Shown here: positions 18,221 to 27,176 of the stretch, piece by piece | Layout: each line of letters begins with the position of its first letter | Numbering within the stretch: position 1 is the stretch's first letter | Source of the DNA: Streptomyces sp. NBC_00582 | GTDB taxonomy: Bacteria; Actinomycetota; Actinomycetes; Streptomycetales; Streptomycetaceae | Length of the DNA: 64,000 nt | NCBI RefSeq assembly: GCF_036345155.1 | Contig: NZ_CP107772.1 | Location: 4,216,001-4,280,000 of the forward strand | Reading direction: 5' to 3' | Translations under genes and position numbers: made by a program | Notes under the pieces: model-generated | Seen by the model: the letters and a program-made list of their open reading frames with translations, nothing else | What the model was told of the DNA's origin: nothing | Database searches by the model: none

Positions 18221-18404
18221 AAAAGTCCTCCACGTCTTCGGGGATTCCTTCGAAAAGCCTAGGTTTGCACTGTTTCGGACGCCTGCGGCGGCCGCACATT
18301 CACCGTAACGCGATGTATCGCGACTGCCAATGCAATTCGCTCGTGTGGGTGACGAGAGGGCTCTGACCTCCAGAGCAGCCGGTCCTCCGTCGGGCGCGGG
18401 CCGT

Positions 18405-19634
18405 TCAGTCGACGATCGTGTACCCGGCCCGGCGCAGCGCCTGGCCGACCTCGGCGCAGTGCGCCGGCCCCTTCGTCTCCAGGTGCAGCTCGACCTCCGC
18501 CTCGGTCAGCCCGAGCCTCGGATCGGTCCGCACATGGCTCACGTCCAGAACGTTGGCGTCGACCACTGACAACACCCCCAGCAGCGTCGCGAGCGCACCC
18601 GGCCGGTCCGTCAGCCGCACACTGACCGCCAGGTAGCGGCCCTGCGCGGCCATGCCGTGCCGCAGCACGCGCTGCATCAGCACCGGGTCGACGTTGCCGC
18701 CGGACACCACCGCGACCACCGGGCCCTCGAACGCGCCGGGCTCGCTCAGCAGCGCCGCGACGGGACTCGCCCCGGCCGGTTCGACGACCAGCTTCGCCCG
18801 CTCCAGACACAGCAGCAGCGCGGTGGACAGCTCCCCCTCCGAGACCGTGCGCACCTCGTCCACCAGCTCGCCGACGATCCCGAACGGCACGTCCCCGGGG
18901 CGGCCGACCTTGATCCCGTCGGCCATCGTCGCCGGGGCCTCGATCGACACCGGCCGTCCGGCCGCCAGCGAGGGCGGATACGCCGCCGCCCCCTCCGCCT
19001 GCACCCCGACGACGCGCACATCGGGCCGCAGCGACTTCACCGCGACCGCGATACCCGCGGCGAGCCCGCCGCCGCCGATCCCGACGACGACCGTGCGCAC
19101 CTCCGGGCACTGCTCCAGGATCTCCAGCCCGACCGTCCCCTGCCCCGCGATCACGTCGCCGTGGTCGAAGGGGTGGATGAACACCGCGCCCGTCCGCTCC
19201 GCGTACTCCTGCGCCGCGTCCAGCGTCTCGTCGACCACATGGCCGTGCAGGCGCACCTCGGCGCCGTACTCCCGGGTGGCGCTGATCTTGGGCAACGGGG
19301 CGCCCTTGGGCATGAACACCGTGGAGCGCACGCCCAGCAGTGACGACGCCAGCGCCACGCCCTGCGCGTGGTTGCCCGCGCTCGCCGCGACCACCCCGGC
19401 CGCCCGCTCCTCCGGCAGCAGCCCCGCGATCCGCACGTACGCGCCCCGCAGCTTGAACGATCCGGTCCGCTGGAGGTTCTCGCACTTGAGCAGCACCGGC
19501 GCCCCGACGAGCTGGGACAGATACCTGCTCCCCTCCATCGCCGTCACCCGCGCCACACCAGAGAGCATCTTCTGGGCGCCGCGCACGTCGTCGAGGGTGA
19601 CGGGCCGCAAGGAGTCAGCCGTGCCATAGCTCAT
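18405..19634 (-). CDS. ilvA: Threonine ammonia-lyase (PLP-dependent threonine dehydratase)
   Basis: 409 residues. RTGSFKLRGAY places the PLP lysine at position 61; the phosphate loop GGGGLAAG is near 180. Residues from about 330 form an ACT regulatory domain (VSVRLTDRPGALATLLG...). This single-ACT architecture and length match the catabolic-type (TdcB-like) enzyme rather than the longer biosynthetic form with two ACT-like domains. It deaminates threonine to 2-oxobutyrate and ammonia, feeding isoleucine or propionate metabolism. No strong Shine-Dalgarno precedes ATG 19634. Divergent from a MarR gene. Confidence 0.93.
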   Translation of the reverse strand: MSYGTADSLRPVTLDDVRGAQKMLSGVARVTAMEGSRYLSQLVGAPVLLKCENLQRTGSFKLRGAYVRIAGLLPEERAAGVVAASAGNHAQGVALASSLLGVRSTVFMPKGAPLPKISATREYGAEVRLHGHVVDETLDAAQEYAERTGAVFIHPFDHGDVIAGQGTVGLEILEQCPEVRTVVVGIGGGGLAAGIAVAVKSLRPDVRVVGVQAEGAAAYPPSLAAGRPVSIEAPATMADGIKVGRPGDVPFGIVGELVDEVRTVSEGELSTALLLCLERAKLVVEPAGASPVAALLSEPGAFEGPVVAVVSGGNVDPVLMQRVLRHGMAAQGRYLAVSVRLTDRPGALATLLGVLSVVDANVLDVSHVRTDPRLGLTEAEVELHLETKGPAHCAEVGQALRRAGYTIVD

Positions 19635-19783
19635 GTCATCAGCATCGCAGTTCACAGGCGGGAACGGCCGCTGTGACCAACCACCGAGACCGGTTTGCGC
19701 GGGGCCGGTACGACCCGGCTTCCGGCCGCGTACTCTGTCCCCCATTCCTGCCAGCACCCCCTTCATGAAGTGAGCCCCCGGCC

Positions 19784-20308
19784 ATGCCCACTACACCTGA
19801 AATGTCGATGGACATGACGACCGTCGGTGACACCGGTCTTCTCGACACGCTGCAGCACGAGGTCGCGGTCTTCGCCCGCCGGGCCGAACAGACCCGCCTG
19901 GGCGGTGTCGGGCAGGTGCGCAATTCCATGGACCGCGCCGCGTACCTGCTGCTCAACCGTCTCGACAAGGAAGGCCCCATGGGCGTCAAGGCGCTCGCGG
20001 CGAGCATGGGGATCGACTCGTCGACCGTCACCCGGCAGGTGGCTCCCCTCGTCGACACCGGCCTGGTCAAGCGGACCTCGCACCCCGAGGACGGGCGGGC
20101 CGTGGTGCTTCAGCTCTCCCCGCGCGGGCAGTCGCGTCTGGAGGAAGTACGGTCCTCCCGGCGGCAGTTGATGGCCGAGCTGACCGAGGACTGGGCCCCG
20201 GAGGAGCGGGAGGCGTTCTGCTCCCTCCTCACCCGCTTCAACGTCGCCCTGTCCTCCCGGATGGCCGCCCAGGGCCTGCCGGGCGCGGAGCCGGCCGCCG
20301 CTTCCTGA
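19784..20308 (+). CDS. MarR family transcriptional regulator
   Basis: 174 residues. The winged-helix core spans about 45-120: MDRAAYLLLNRL, then GPMGVKALAASMGIDSSTVTRQVAPLVDTGLVKR (recognition helix) and the wing SHPEDGRAVVLQLSPRG. Start ATG 19784 is uncertain, since ATGs at 19802 and 19814 are in frame and the ribosome site is weak. It is transcribed away from ilvA across a 149-bp gap, so it may regulate ilvA or itself; no target palindrome was identified. Confidence 0.9.
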   Translation: MPTTPEMSMDMTTVGDTGLLDTLQHEVAVFARRAEQTRLGGVGQVRNSMDRAAYLLLNRLDKEGPMGVKALAASMGIDSSTVTRQVAPLVDTGLVKRTSHPEDGRAVVLQLSPRGQSRLEEVRSSRRQLMAELTEDWAPEEREAFCSLLTRFNVALSSRMAAQGLPGAEPAAAS

Positions 20309-20484
20309 ACAGCGGGGTACGCGTGCGTAGGGGCGTTTTCCGCGGGGGCGCGTGCGCGGCTCTTGACCGAAAGCCCACCCCTGGCCTCATATGAGACCGG
20401 GTCCCTCTGCGTCGTACGTGGTGCCGCACCCGTACTCCACCGGGACCCGTTTCCAGGGGGTCGCCGTCAGGCGGGAGGCGCGGG

Positions 20485-20988
20485 GTGCGAGAGAGGCGTA
20501 CGGTCCAGGAAGCCCGCCGGGCACGGGAGTTCGAGGCGTTCGTGGCCGGGGCGGGCGGACGGCTGCTGCGGACCGCGACGCTGCTCACCGCCGAGGCGGA
20601 GGAGGACAACCCCCGCGCGCGACGCCTGCTGACCCGCGCCCTCGCGCACACGTACGCGTGCTGGGACCGGCTGCGCGGTGACGACCCGTACAACCACGCG
20701 CGGGAGTGCCTGGCCGTCCGTTTCGCCCGCGGGACGTGGCACCGGTACGTCGCGCTGCCGTTCGGGCGCGTCCGGCCCTGCGGGCCGCTGGCCGCGCTCT
20801 CCCCGCAGCACCGGCTCGTCCTGGTCCTCCGGCTCCACGAGGGGGTGGCCGAGGAGCAGGTGGGGGCACTGCTCGCGCTGACCGCGGACCGCGTGAACCT
20901 GATCTGCGACCGGGCGATCACCCTCCTGCTCGATCCGCCGCGCGGGCCGGCCCCCGCGCGCGTGAGCGCGAAGGCGGCCACGTCGTGA
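20485..20988 (+). CDS. Sigma-70-like protein (degenerate ECF-type, region 4-like HTH)
   Basis: 167 residues from GTG 20485 with GGGAGG upstream. The N-terminal half resembles region 2 of SigE-type ECF factors (FEAFVAGAGGRLLRTATLLT) but lacks a convincing region 2.3/2.4. The C-terminal part (LSPQHRLVLVLRLHEGVAEEQVGALLALTADRVNLICDRA) looks like region 4.2. Whether it binds core polymerase is unknown. It overlaps the next small membrane gene as GTGA, suggesting a functional pair. Confidence 0.7.
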   Translation: MRERRTVQEARRAREFEAFVAGAGGRLLRTATLLTAEAEEDNPRARRLLTRALAHTYACWDRLRGDDPYNHARECLAVRFARGTWHRYVALPFGRVRPCGPLAALSPQHRLVLVLRLHEGVAEEQVGALLALTADRVNLICDRAITLLLDPPRGPAPARVSAKAATS

Positions 20989-21233
20989 ACCGGCCGGAAC
21001 GGGAGGCCGCCGTACGGCAGATGATGGAGCGGACCGCGCCGCGCGTACCGGCGGAGCTCCACGCGGACGTGGTCCGTCTGGGCGGCCGTATGCTGCGGCG
21101 CCGGACGATCGCCCTGCGCCTGATGTGGCTGCTGCTGTTCGCGGCGACCGTGGCGTTCGTCGTCTGGGCGGCCACGGCCCGCCCCTGGGTGGAGCCGCCG
21201 TCGGAGACGACTCCACCGGTCACCGGCTGGTGA
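20985..21233 (+). CDS. Small membrane protein partner of the sigma-like gene
   Basis: 82 residues from GTG 20985, overlapping the previous stop by four bases. The charged cytoplasmic N-terminus (MNRPEREAAVRQMMERTAPRV) is followed by one membrane helix (about 44-64) and a short Pro/Thr-rich outer tail. Size and coupling fit an anti-sigma-like or anchoring partner, but no zinc or anti-sigma motif is visible, so the role is inference from context. Confidence 0.68.
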   Translation: MNRPEREAAVRQMMERTAPRVPAELHADVVRLGGRMLRRRTIALRLMWLLLFAATVAFVVWAATARPWVEPPSETTPPVTGW

Positions 21234-21278
21234 CCATCGCGCGGCAGCCCTCGCGGGAACCAGGGCCTGCCGCAGGTC

Positions 21279-22433
21279 CTAGCCCAGGGCCTGCTGCAGG
21301 TCCTCCAGCAGGTCGTCGACGTTCTCGATGCCGACGGAGAGCCGGACGAGGTCGCCGGGCACCTCCAGGGCCGAGCCCACCACCGAGGCGTGCGTCATAC
21401 GGCCGGGGTGCTCGATGAGGGACTCGACGCCGCCCAGGGACTCGCCGAGGGTGAACACCTTGGCGCGGTTGCAGACCTCGACGGCCGCCTCCTCGCCGCC
21501 GGCGACCTGGAAGGAGATCATGCCGCCGAAGGACCGCATCTGCTTGGCCGCGACCTCGTGTCCCGGGTGCTCGGGCAGGCCCGGGTAGAGCACCTTCGTC
21601 ACGCGCGCGTGGCGGCTCAGCATGTCGGCGATCTTGGTGGCGTTCTCGCTGTGCCGGTCCATGCGCACCGACAGTGTCTTGGTGCCGCGCAGCACCAGCC
21701 AGGAGTCGAAGGGCCCGGCGACCGCGCCCATCGCGTTCTGGTGGTACGCCAGTTCCTCGCCGAGTGTCGCGTCGGCGGTGATCAGCGCGCCGCCGACGAC
21801 GTCGGAGTGGCCGCCCATGTACTTGGTCAGGGAGTGCACCACGACGTCCGCGCCGAGCGACAGCGGCTGCTGCAGGTACGGCGTGGCGAAGGTGTTGTCG
21901 ACGACGAGCTTGGCGCCCGCGTCCCGCGCGACCTGGGCCACGGCGGCGATGTCGGTGATGCCGAGCAGCGGGTTGGAGGGGGTCTCCACCCACACGGCCT
22001 TGGTCTTCGGGGTGATCGCGGCCCGTACGGCCGACGGGTCGCTGGTGTCGGCGACCGACCACTCCACACCCCAGCGGGCGACGACCTTGGCGAAGAGGCG
22101 GAAGGTGCCGCCGTAGGCGTCGTTGGGGATGACCACGTGGTCGCCGGGGCTGAGCAGCGTACGCAACAGGCAGTCCTCGGCCGCCAGTCCGGAAGCGAAC
22201 GCGAGTCCTCGGCGCCCGCCCTCGAGGGCGGCGAGGTTCTCCTCCAGGGCGGTGCGGGTCGGGTTGGCGCTGCGGCTGTACTCGTAGCCGCCGCGCAGGC
22301 CGCCGACGCCGTCCTGCTTGTAGGTCGAGACCTGGTAGATCGGCGGGACGACCGCGCCGGTGAGGGGATCCGCGGTGTTGCCCGCGTGGATCGCGAGAGT
22401 CTCGAAGTGCTGACTGATGTGCCTGTCGCTCAT
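21279..22433 (-). CDS. metB: Cystathionine gamma-synthase (PLP-dependent)
   Basis: 384 residues beginning [19 protein letters not shown]. Cys/Met metabolism PLP family: substrate-site YSRSANPTR near 52-60, FASGLAAED, and the PLP-lysine block [18 protein letters not shown] near 195-210. It catalyses gamma-replacement of O-acyl-homoserine with cysteine to make cystathionine. In Streptomyces such enzymes can also act as cystathionine gamma-lyase, so the direction is uncertain. ATG 22439, two codons upstream, is an alternative start; neither has a good ribosome site. Confidence 0.93.
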   Translation of the reverse strand: MSDRHISQHFETLAIHAGNTADPLTGAVVPPIYQVSTYKQDGVGGLRGGYEYSRSANPTRTALEENLAALEGGRRGLAFASGLAAEDCLLRTLLSPGDHVVIPNDAYGGTFRLFAKVVARWGVEWSVADTSDPSAVRAAITPKTKAVWVETPSNPLLGITDIAAVAQVARDAGAKLVVDNTFATPYLQQPLSLGADVVVHSLTKYMGGHSDVVGGALITADATLGEELAYHQNAMGAVAGPFDSWLVLRGTKTLSVRMDRHSENATKIADMLSRHARVTKVLYPGLPEHPGHEVAAKQMRSFGGMISFQVAGGEEAAVEVCNRAKVFTLGESLGGVESLIEHPGRMTHASVVGSALEVPGDLVRLSVGIENVDDLLEDLQQALG

Positions 22434-22580
22434 GGGCATCGAGCCTAGTCCGCTCGCGGGGCTGCTGCCGGACGGCCACGGGGTGGCTCCCGGGGCGGCG
22501 GGACGGCTGCCGGGACGTTTTTCCACAGGCTCCGGGGCCGGGGTTGGCCAATTGTCCGCGGCGTCTGGTTCGCTGGAGAC

Positions 22581-23699
22581 ATGGAAATTCTCTGGGTCCT
22601 GATGGCTCTGGTCATGCTCGGCTTCGTGCTGCTGCCGTTCCTGCGGCGCAGGCGCGGCATGATCGAGCAGGTCCCGGCGGGCCACCCGGACGCCGCGGAC
22701 CCGGCCGACTACGGCTTCGTGCGCACGGAGGAGCTGGACATCCGCATGCCCGGCCCGGACCAGGACCTGCTGGACGTCCTGGACGTGGTGCAGCGCACAC
22801 AGGACTACCGGGCGGCACAGCAGTTGCTGGCCGGCACGGAGATCGAGGGCGAGCTGCGCTGGCAGCGCGTGCAGGCCTTCGCGGGCGCGGCCGCGCTGGA
22901 GCTGCAGCAGCGGCCGGGCGGGGTCGCCGAGGCGCCGGGCGGGCAGTGGCTGCGGGTGTGGCGGGCGGAGGCGCCCAAGGACGCCGGCGGTGCGGCGGTG
23001 CACGCCGAGTTCCTGGTCCAGCAGGCGTGGCGGACCTCCACGCCGGGCACGGACGACTTCCGGATCATCATGGAGGAGGCGAAGGACGCCTGCGGCCAGG
23101 CGGCACTCCTCTCCCCCGGCGACCCGGTGCCGTACATCGTGGAGCTGTCGGTGGCGCGCGGCCTGCACTACGCGCAGTCCGAGTTCGACCAGCTCTGGCT
23201 GAGGATCCTGGACCGCGCCCCCGCGCACATGGGCGCGCACCTGGCCGCCCTGCACTACTGGTGCGAGAAGTGGCACGGCTCGCGCGAGCTGGCGTCCTCG
23301 TTCGCGGAGGCGGCCGCGGCCCGCGCGCCCCAGGGTTCGCTCCTCGCCGCGATGCCGCTGTTCACGGTCTTCGAGCACCTCCCCGAGGTGAACCTGGTCA
23401 GCGGCTTCTACCAGAGCGAGGTCGTGACGAAGGCGATCCACGGCGCCCTGTTCGCGGTGCACGCGGCCCGCCCGGACGACCCGATGCTGGCGCACGTCCG
23501 CCATCTGCTGATCTTCTTCCTGGTCCGCGGCGAGCGCTGGGCCGAGGCCATGAACCAGCTCATACACGTCGACGGCCATGTCGGCGCCCTGCCCTGGACC
23601 CTCTCCGCGGACCCGGCCGGCGAGTTCGCGGTGTACCGGGCGCTGGCGGTGGCGGGCTACGAGGCGAACGGCGGCAGCCCGGCGACACTGCCGCACTGA
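22581..23699 (+). CDS. Membrane-anchored conserved hypothetical protein
   Basis: 372 residues. Residues 2-20 form an N-terminal membrane anchor followed by RRRRG, so the bulk is probably cytoplasmic. The rest is helical and Ala/Leu-rich with TPR-like spacing ([31 protein letters not shown]), and may be a DUF4034-like helical repeat. No catalytic motif is seen. It is divergent from metB and immediately precedes an msrA 3' remnant on the same strand. Function unknown. Confidence 0.75.
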   Translation: MEILWVLMALVMLGFVLLPFLRRRRGMIEQVPAGHPDAADPADYGFVRTEELDIRMPGPDQDLLDVLDVVQRTQDYRAAQQLLAGTEIEGELRWQRVQAFAGAAALELQQRPGGVAEAPGGQWLRVWRAEAPKDAGGAAVHAEFLVQQAWRTSTPGTDDFRIIMEEAKDACGQAALLSPGDPVPYIVELSVARGLHYAQSEFDQLWLRILDRAPAHMGAHLAALHYWCEKWHGSRELASSFAEAAAARAPQGSLLAAMPLFTVFEHLPEVNLVSGFYQSEVVTKAIHGALFAVHAARPDDPMLAHVRHLLIFFLVRGERWAEAMNQLIHVDGHVGALPWTLSADPAGEFAVYRALAVAGYEANGGSPATLPH

Positions 23700-23728
23700 C
23701 GCCTGCCGCGCGGGCACCGGCGCCCGGA

Positions 23729-23880
23729 ATGCCGGAGGTTCTGACCGACTCCGGCTACGGCCCGATCACCACGGAGATCCTCCCGGCCGAGCCCCGTGCC
23801 TTCTACCCGGCCGAGGCGTACCACCAGCAGTACCTCGCCAGGAATCCGACGGGGTACTGCGGGATCGGCGGGGCGGGTGT
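23729..23880 (+). pseudogene. 3' remnant of a peptide-methionine (S)-S-oxide reductase gene
   Basis: About 50 codons from 23729 encode MsrA C-terminal motifs: [30 protein letters not shown], then [10 protein letters not shown], where intact enzymes read GYCGIGGTGVSCP. The N-terminal part with the catalytic GCFWG is absent, and after GAGV the frame runs into an unrelated hydrophobic sequence ending at 23983. The remnant starts 30 bp after the hypothetical gene, so the 5' part was deleted and the 3' end overwritten. A different, intact msrA lies at 29898-30410. Confidence 0.82.
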
Positions 23881-23991
23881 CATCGCCGCTGCTCTCCTGA
23901 TTGTGGTGCTGATCCTCCGGCGCCAAGTGCGCGAGTTCCGCTCCGGCCTCGTGACCTTCATTCCTGGCCTATCTCTTGGATGACCGCCCCA

Positions 23992-24681
23992 CTAGACATG
24001 CACGGGCATGTCGTCAACGCCGGCCGGGTCCGGAGAGACGGACACCGCGACGTAGCGAAACTCGCCTCCTGCTCCGCCCAGATCTGAGTACGGCTTCCAG
24101 TCGAGGATGTACGCGCCCCGCAGGGTGCACGTGTTCGGCTCGTAGGCGCCCTCGGCCCACAACAGCGTGCCGACGAGCTCACGCCCTTGGTGGATCCTGA
24201 AGTCCCGATCTCTGGTCTGCCCCCGACCTAGGGCAGGCGGAGTCCAGAGAGCCGCGTCGTTGGTCAACATGATGGCCAGGCCGTTCTGATCCGACCGGCG
24301 GCAGAAGCGCTCCAGCCTGGCTATGTCCCGAACGAAGTGCAGACGAGCGAGGTCGGTGGCAGCGTGCCCCTTCAAGGCATAGTCCTCGGCAGGCATGCCT
24401 GCCGTGCCGGTCCACTTCCGGGTGAAGTACTTGAACTCAATCGCAGTGCGAGCCGAGGGGCCCATGCACAAGAGGTCCAGATATTCCTGCCTGCCCACCC
24501 CCCGCTGCGGCACCTCAAGCCTGGAGCGCACATCCGGCGCCAGTTCCCACAGCACCTGGGCGAAACTGTGCTGAAGGTCGGCTTCGGAGTGGAAGATCGG
24601 TCTGCGTCGCGCCAGTTGCACGATGATGTCGCCGAGAGCGATCCGGCCACCCACGGTCATGTCCCCGTCCATCGGCTCCAT
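23992..24681 (-). CDS. PD-(D/E)XK nuclease-fold protein, function unknown
   Basis: 229 residues. The spacing of acidic residues fits the PD-(D/E)XK core: E33 in FHSEADLQHSFAQVL, D69 in EYLDLL, and E82-x-K84 in IEFKY. Downstream blocks (KGHAATDLARLHFVRDIARLE, GLAIMLTNDAALW, FRIHQGRELVGTL) match a family of stand-alone restriction-endonuclease-like proteins I know from accessory regions. No methyltransferase or helicase partner is adjacent. Base composition here is visibly less GC-rich than in the core genes, consistent with transfer. Nuclease activity is inference from motif. Confidence 0.72.
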   Translation of the reverse strand: MEPMDGDMTVGGRIALGDIIVQLARRRPIFHSEADLQHSFAQVLWELAPDVRSRLEVPQRGVGRQEYLDLLCMGPSARTAIEFKYFTRKWTGTAGMPAEDYALKGHAATDLARLHFVRDIARLERFCRRSDQNGLAIMLTNDAALWTPPALGRGQTRDRDFRIHQGRELVGTLLWAEGAYEPNTCTLRGAYILDWKPYSDLGGAGGEFRYVAVSVSPDPAGVDDMPVHV

Positions 24682-24794
24682 TGAAGTGGTTACCCACCTG
24701 AACTCTCAAGTCCACGGTGTCTGGCGCTGCACTCGTGACTGCGAGCCGTACCCTTCGGACACGAAATCGGACAGGCACCGCAGGCCGGCCTCTT

Positions 24795-25301
24795 CTACGG
24801 CACGTCTTGCCGATCCCAGTAGGCGGCATGGAGGGCAGGGGAGTTTCGGTAGCGGTGCACCAGCCGCTCGAAGTGCATCCCTTCAAGAGGAGAGGCTTGA
24901 GCCCGTCGGTTGAGGACATATGGCTCAATCGCGTTCCAAACTCGTGGCGGAGAGCGATGAAAGCAAGCCAACACCAGATCGAACGACAATAATTTTCGCT
25001 CGACCAACACGCCCAGCATCTCGAGTTGATCGTGAAGTTGCCAGAAGGAATGGAAATCTTCGTCGCACATGCGCGTGGGATCAAAGTTCTGGGGCGATCC
25101 GAACTCGCCGCTCAAGAGACGATGCCGAAAGCGGCGTGCCGCTGGGGAATGGTATTTCTCTTGGAACGAGATGAGGAGCTGCACATGCCGTGACAGGCGC
25201 GCCTCCTTGATCTGCGAGTAGGCGAAGAACGAGGCGGCGATCACAACTATGGTTCCGATCGCTGCGCTCACGGCACTGACGACTTCCCACATGTCCCCCA
25301 C
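24795..25301 (-). CDS. Single-pass membrane protein, DUF4760-like
   Basis: 168 residues from GTG 25301, or 165 from ATG 25292. The N-terminal helix (about 5-28, VVSAVSAAIGTIVVIAASFFAYSQIKEARLSRH) followed by a helical cytoplasmic domain (FQEKYHSPAARRFRHRLLSGEF, FWQLHDQLEMLGVLVERKLLSFDLV) resembles DUF4760-type proteins. These turn up in mobile and defence-associated neighbourhoods. The composition is A/T-richer than neighbours. It lies 113 bp upstream of the nuclease-fold gene on the same strand, possibly one unit. Confidence 0.68.
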   Translation of the reverse strand: MGDMWEVVSAVSAAIGTIVVIAASFFAYSQIKEARLSRHVQLLISFQEKYHSPAARRFRHRLLSGEFGSPQNFDPTRMCDEDFHSFWQLHDQLEMLGVLVERKLLSFDLVLACFHRSPPRVWNAIEPYVLNRRAQASPLEGMHFERLVHRYRNSPALHAAYWDRQDVP

Positions 25302-25434
25302 GCATGCAGTACATCACTCCGCCGTGCCGTTGGGTAGACGACTCTCGCGGACCTGGCTGAGCAGGCTGCCGACGCGCTCACGGCAAGGCGAAAATCAGTG
25401 GCTGCCTGAACCGGCCGACCGCAGGCTGTACGCC

Positions 25435-25578
25435 ATGGAACAACCGCAACGCGGGATCCGGGCGGCCTATGCGGATTCCACGATCACCGTCTACCAGGCG
25501 TACTCCCCGGAGATCGGCCTGCCCGCCGTCCGGGACGGTCGTTTCCCCGCCGTGTGGAAGCGCGACAGGATGACATGG
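25435..25578 (+). pseudogene. DUF4291 gene, 5' part (split by insertion)
   Basis: Starts MEQPQRGIRAAYADSTI at ATG 25435 and continues TVYQAYSPEIGLPAV, then VWKRDRMTW, the conserved N-terminal third of DUF4291. After TGG at 25576-25578 the similarity stops. The missing continuation is found at 27179 in the matching frame. Joining TGG to ATC AAG gives MTWIKPSFLWMMYR, the family's central motif. See the separate entries for the insertion and the 3' part. DUF4291 has no known function. Confidence 0.85.
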
Positions 25579-25640
25579 GTCACCAAGCCGCGCTCACAGA
25601 CCATGGCTGTCCTGCTAGAAAGATCCGGATGCCGGCTGAT

Positions 25641-25718
25641 CTACTCCACGCCGATGCCGCAGTCCGGGACGAGTTCTTCCAAGCCGCCTGTGTAGCCCCT
25701 GCCGACAAAGGCATAGTG
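25641..25718 (-). pseudogene. TerD-like gene, 3' remnant (copy 1)
   Basis: Reading from 25718 to the TAG at 25641-25643 gives HYAFVGRGYTGGLEELVPD and CGIGVE, matching the C-terminus of TerD-family proteins. A sister remnant at 27702 has GGKGYTGGLEELVQDLGIEVE-like residues in the same position. Nothing upstream in this copy is recognisable as TerD. Confidence 0.62.
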
Positions 25719-25790
25719 ATGCGGACCGAGGTCAGTTGGATGTCAAGAGAGTGCGATTGCCGGCGTGGAAGGCTGAGACGTTTTTCTTCT

Positions 25791-27176
25791 CTATCGGGGG
25801 ATGATCAGGTCGGTCAACTGTCCGGGAGTGGGCACCTTCCCCCGGTTCAGGATGAGCGCGACCCCGATGACCAGCAGCGGCAACAGGGCTACGAGCGCAG
25901 CCTCGGGAAGGCCCGCCAAAGCCGCTCCTGTCAGGAGCGCAACGATCGATACCCCCACAGCGACGAACCGCAGACCCTCACGCGGCGCGACACGTTCCTC
26001 GCCGAGGTGAGTTTCATCCAATAGCTGCCCGACGTGTCCTTCGGCGTAGCGCTCTGCGATCGTCAGCAGCATGACCATTAGGTCTTCCAATGCTTGCTCA
26101 GGCTCTGCGTCCTGGCGAACCTCCGCCTCGCGCAGGACTGCAACCACCCGCTCGGAGTGAGCCTTGACGACCCTTTCGTGGTGACGTCGCGCCTTGCCCT
26201 TGCGTGATCGGTACGCCCGCCACACGATCCGTTCTGCAGTACGCATCGACACCCTGGCCACGGTGCTGCCCGGTGGCGAGGTGCAGTGTTGACGGTGTGC
26301 CTCGGCACACTGCAATGCGGCAACCAGCAATGCGACCACTGGCCAACATTCCAGGTAGGCAACAAAACCACCGGTAACGCCCGTTGCGCGGCGCCGTCTC
26401 CGGTCTTGCTCCTCGCGCTCCCTGCGCCGCCGCTCGGGACTCCTGGCGTGCGTTGCGGCCACGGCCACTCTGCGCAGGATCAGAGCAACGGCAAGTAGGA
26501 CGAGCAGTATCACGGGACCCCGGGCAGTGTGAAACACATCGTCCATCCCGCCCCACTGGCGCACCTGCGCGGGCAAACCGCTCGCCCAGTTGATGAGCGC
26601 GCCCAGCGGACCAGGCTCCCCCGCTCGCTCCACCGGATCACGTGGGGGCGACTGCTTCTCCTCCCACGCTCCTGGCTCCCCTAACCACCACACCAGCAAC
26701 AGCACACTGCCGAGCAGCGCAACAAGGATGGGAAGTGCTGTCTGGGCCGCATAGAACCACCTAGAGACCCACTTGGGAGCAAGACCCCAACCCTGCGGAA
26801 GCCGTTCGATCACGCCTGTCGGAATCGTCTCCCGCATCTGGTCGTGCAGCTTCCCTGCACCAATCTCCGCCAACCGTAGCCGTCGGGTCCTGACTGTCCC
26901 GACGGCGCTCCTCAGCGGAGCTGCCATTCGCCGCCGTGCAGAGCGTGTCAAGTCCCAGGCAAATGCCCCGAGTGTCCAGATGGCTATCCAAAGTATCAAG
27001 GGAACCACGTGACGTAGTCTCGCGCATTGCACCGACACTGTGACCTGAGCGCCCTCAACTGCATCCAGGGAGATCGATGTTGAGGAGCTTGCTGGGGCGC
27101 CGCTCAGGTTGCGGCCGACGAGCGTCGGTAGCCCGGCTACGACCGGCGCTATAAGTCTGTGAACATGGCTTGACAT
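25791..27176 (-). CDS. Multi-pass membrane protein of unknown function inside the DUF4291 insertion
   Basis: 461 residues. Helices are predicted near 55-73, 142-165, 217-240, 270-290 and two near the C-terminus (VGVSIVALLTGAALAGLPEAALVALLPLLVIGVALI), separated by basic cytoplasmic loops (ARSPERRRREREEQDRRRRR) and a helical segment rich in Glu/Arg. No known domain is recognised. Its ATG at 27176 lies within the right-hand copy of TGACATGG, so the native start may have been lost or lie further in. Composition is less GC-rich than the core. It could be a cargo or defence gene; there is no direct evidence of either. Confidence 0.65.
   Translation of the reverse strand: MSSHVHRLIAPVVAGLPTLVGRNLSGAPASSSTSISLDAVEGAQVTVSVQCARLRHVVPLILWIAIWTLGAFAWDLTRSARRRMAAPLRSAVGTVRTRRLRLAEIGAGKLHDQMRETIPTGVIERLPQGWGLAPKWVSRWFYAAQTALPILVALLGSVLLLVWWLGEPGAWEEKQSPPRDPVERAGEPGPLGALINWASGLPAQVRQWGGMDDVFHTARGPVILLVLLAVALILRRVAVAATHARSPERRRREREEQDRRRRRATGVTGGFVAYLECWPVVALLVAALQCAEAHRQHCTSPPGSTVARVSMRTAERIVWRAYRSRKGKARRHHERVVKAHSERVVAVLREAEVRQDAEPEQALEDLMVMLLTIAERYAEGHVGQLLDETHLGEERVAPREGLRFVAVGVSIVALLTGAALAGLPEAALVALLPLLVIGVALILNRGKVPTPGQLTDLIIPR

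Noticed and set aside
25579..27170. Classical insertion sequence
   Set aside because: No transposase and no convincing terminal inverted repeats; only the 8-bp direct repeat and the split gene support an insertion.
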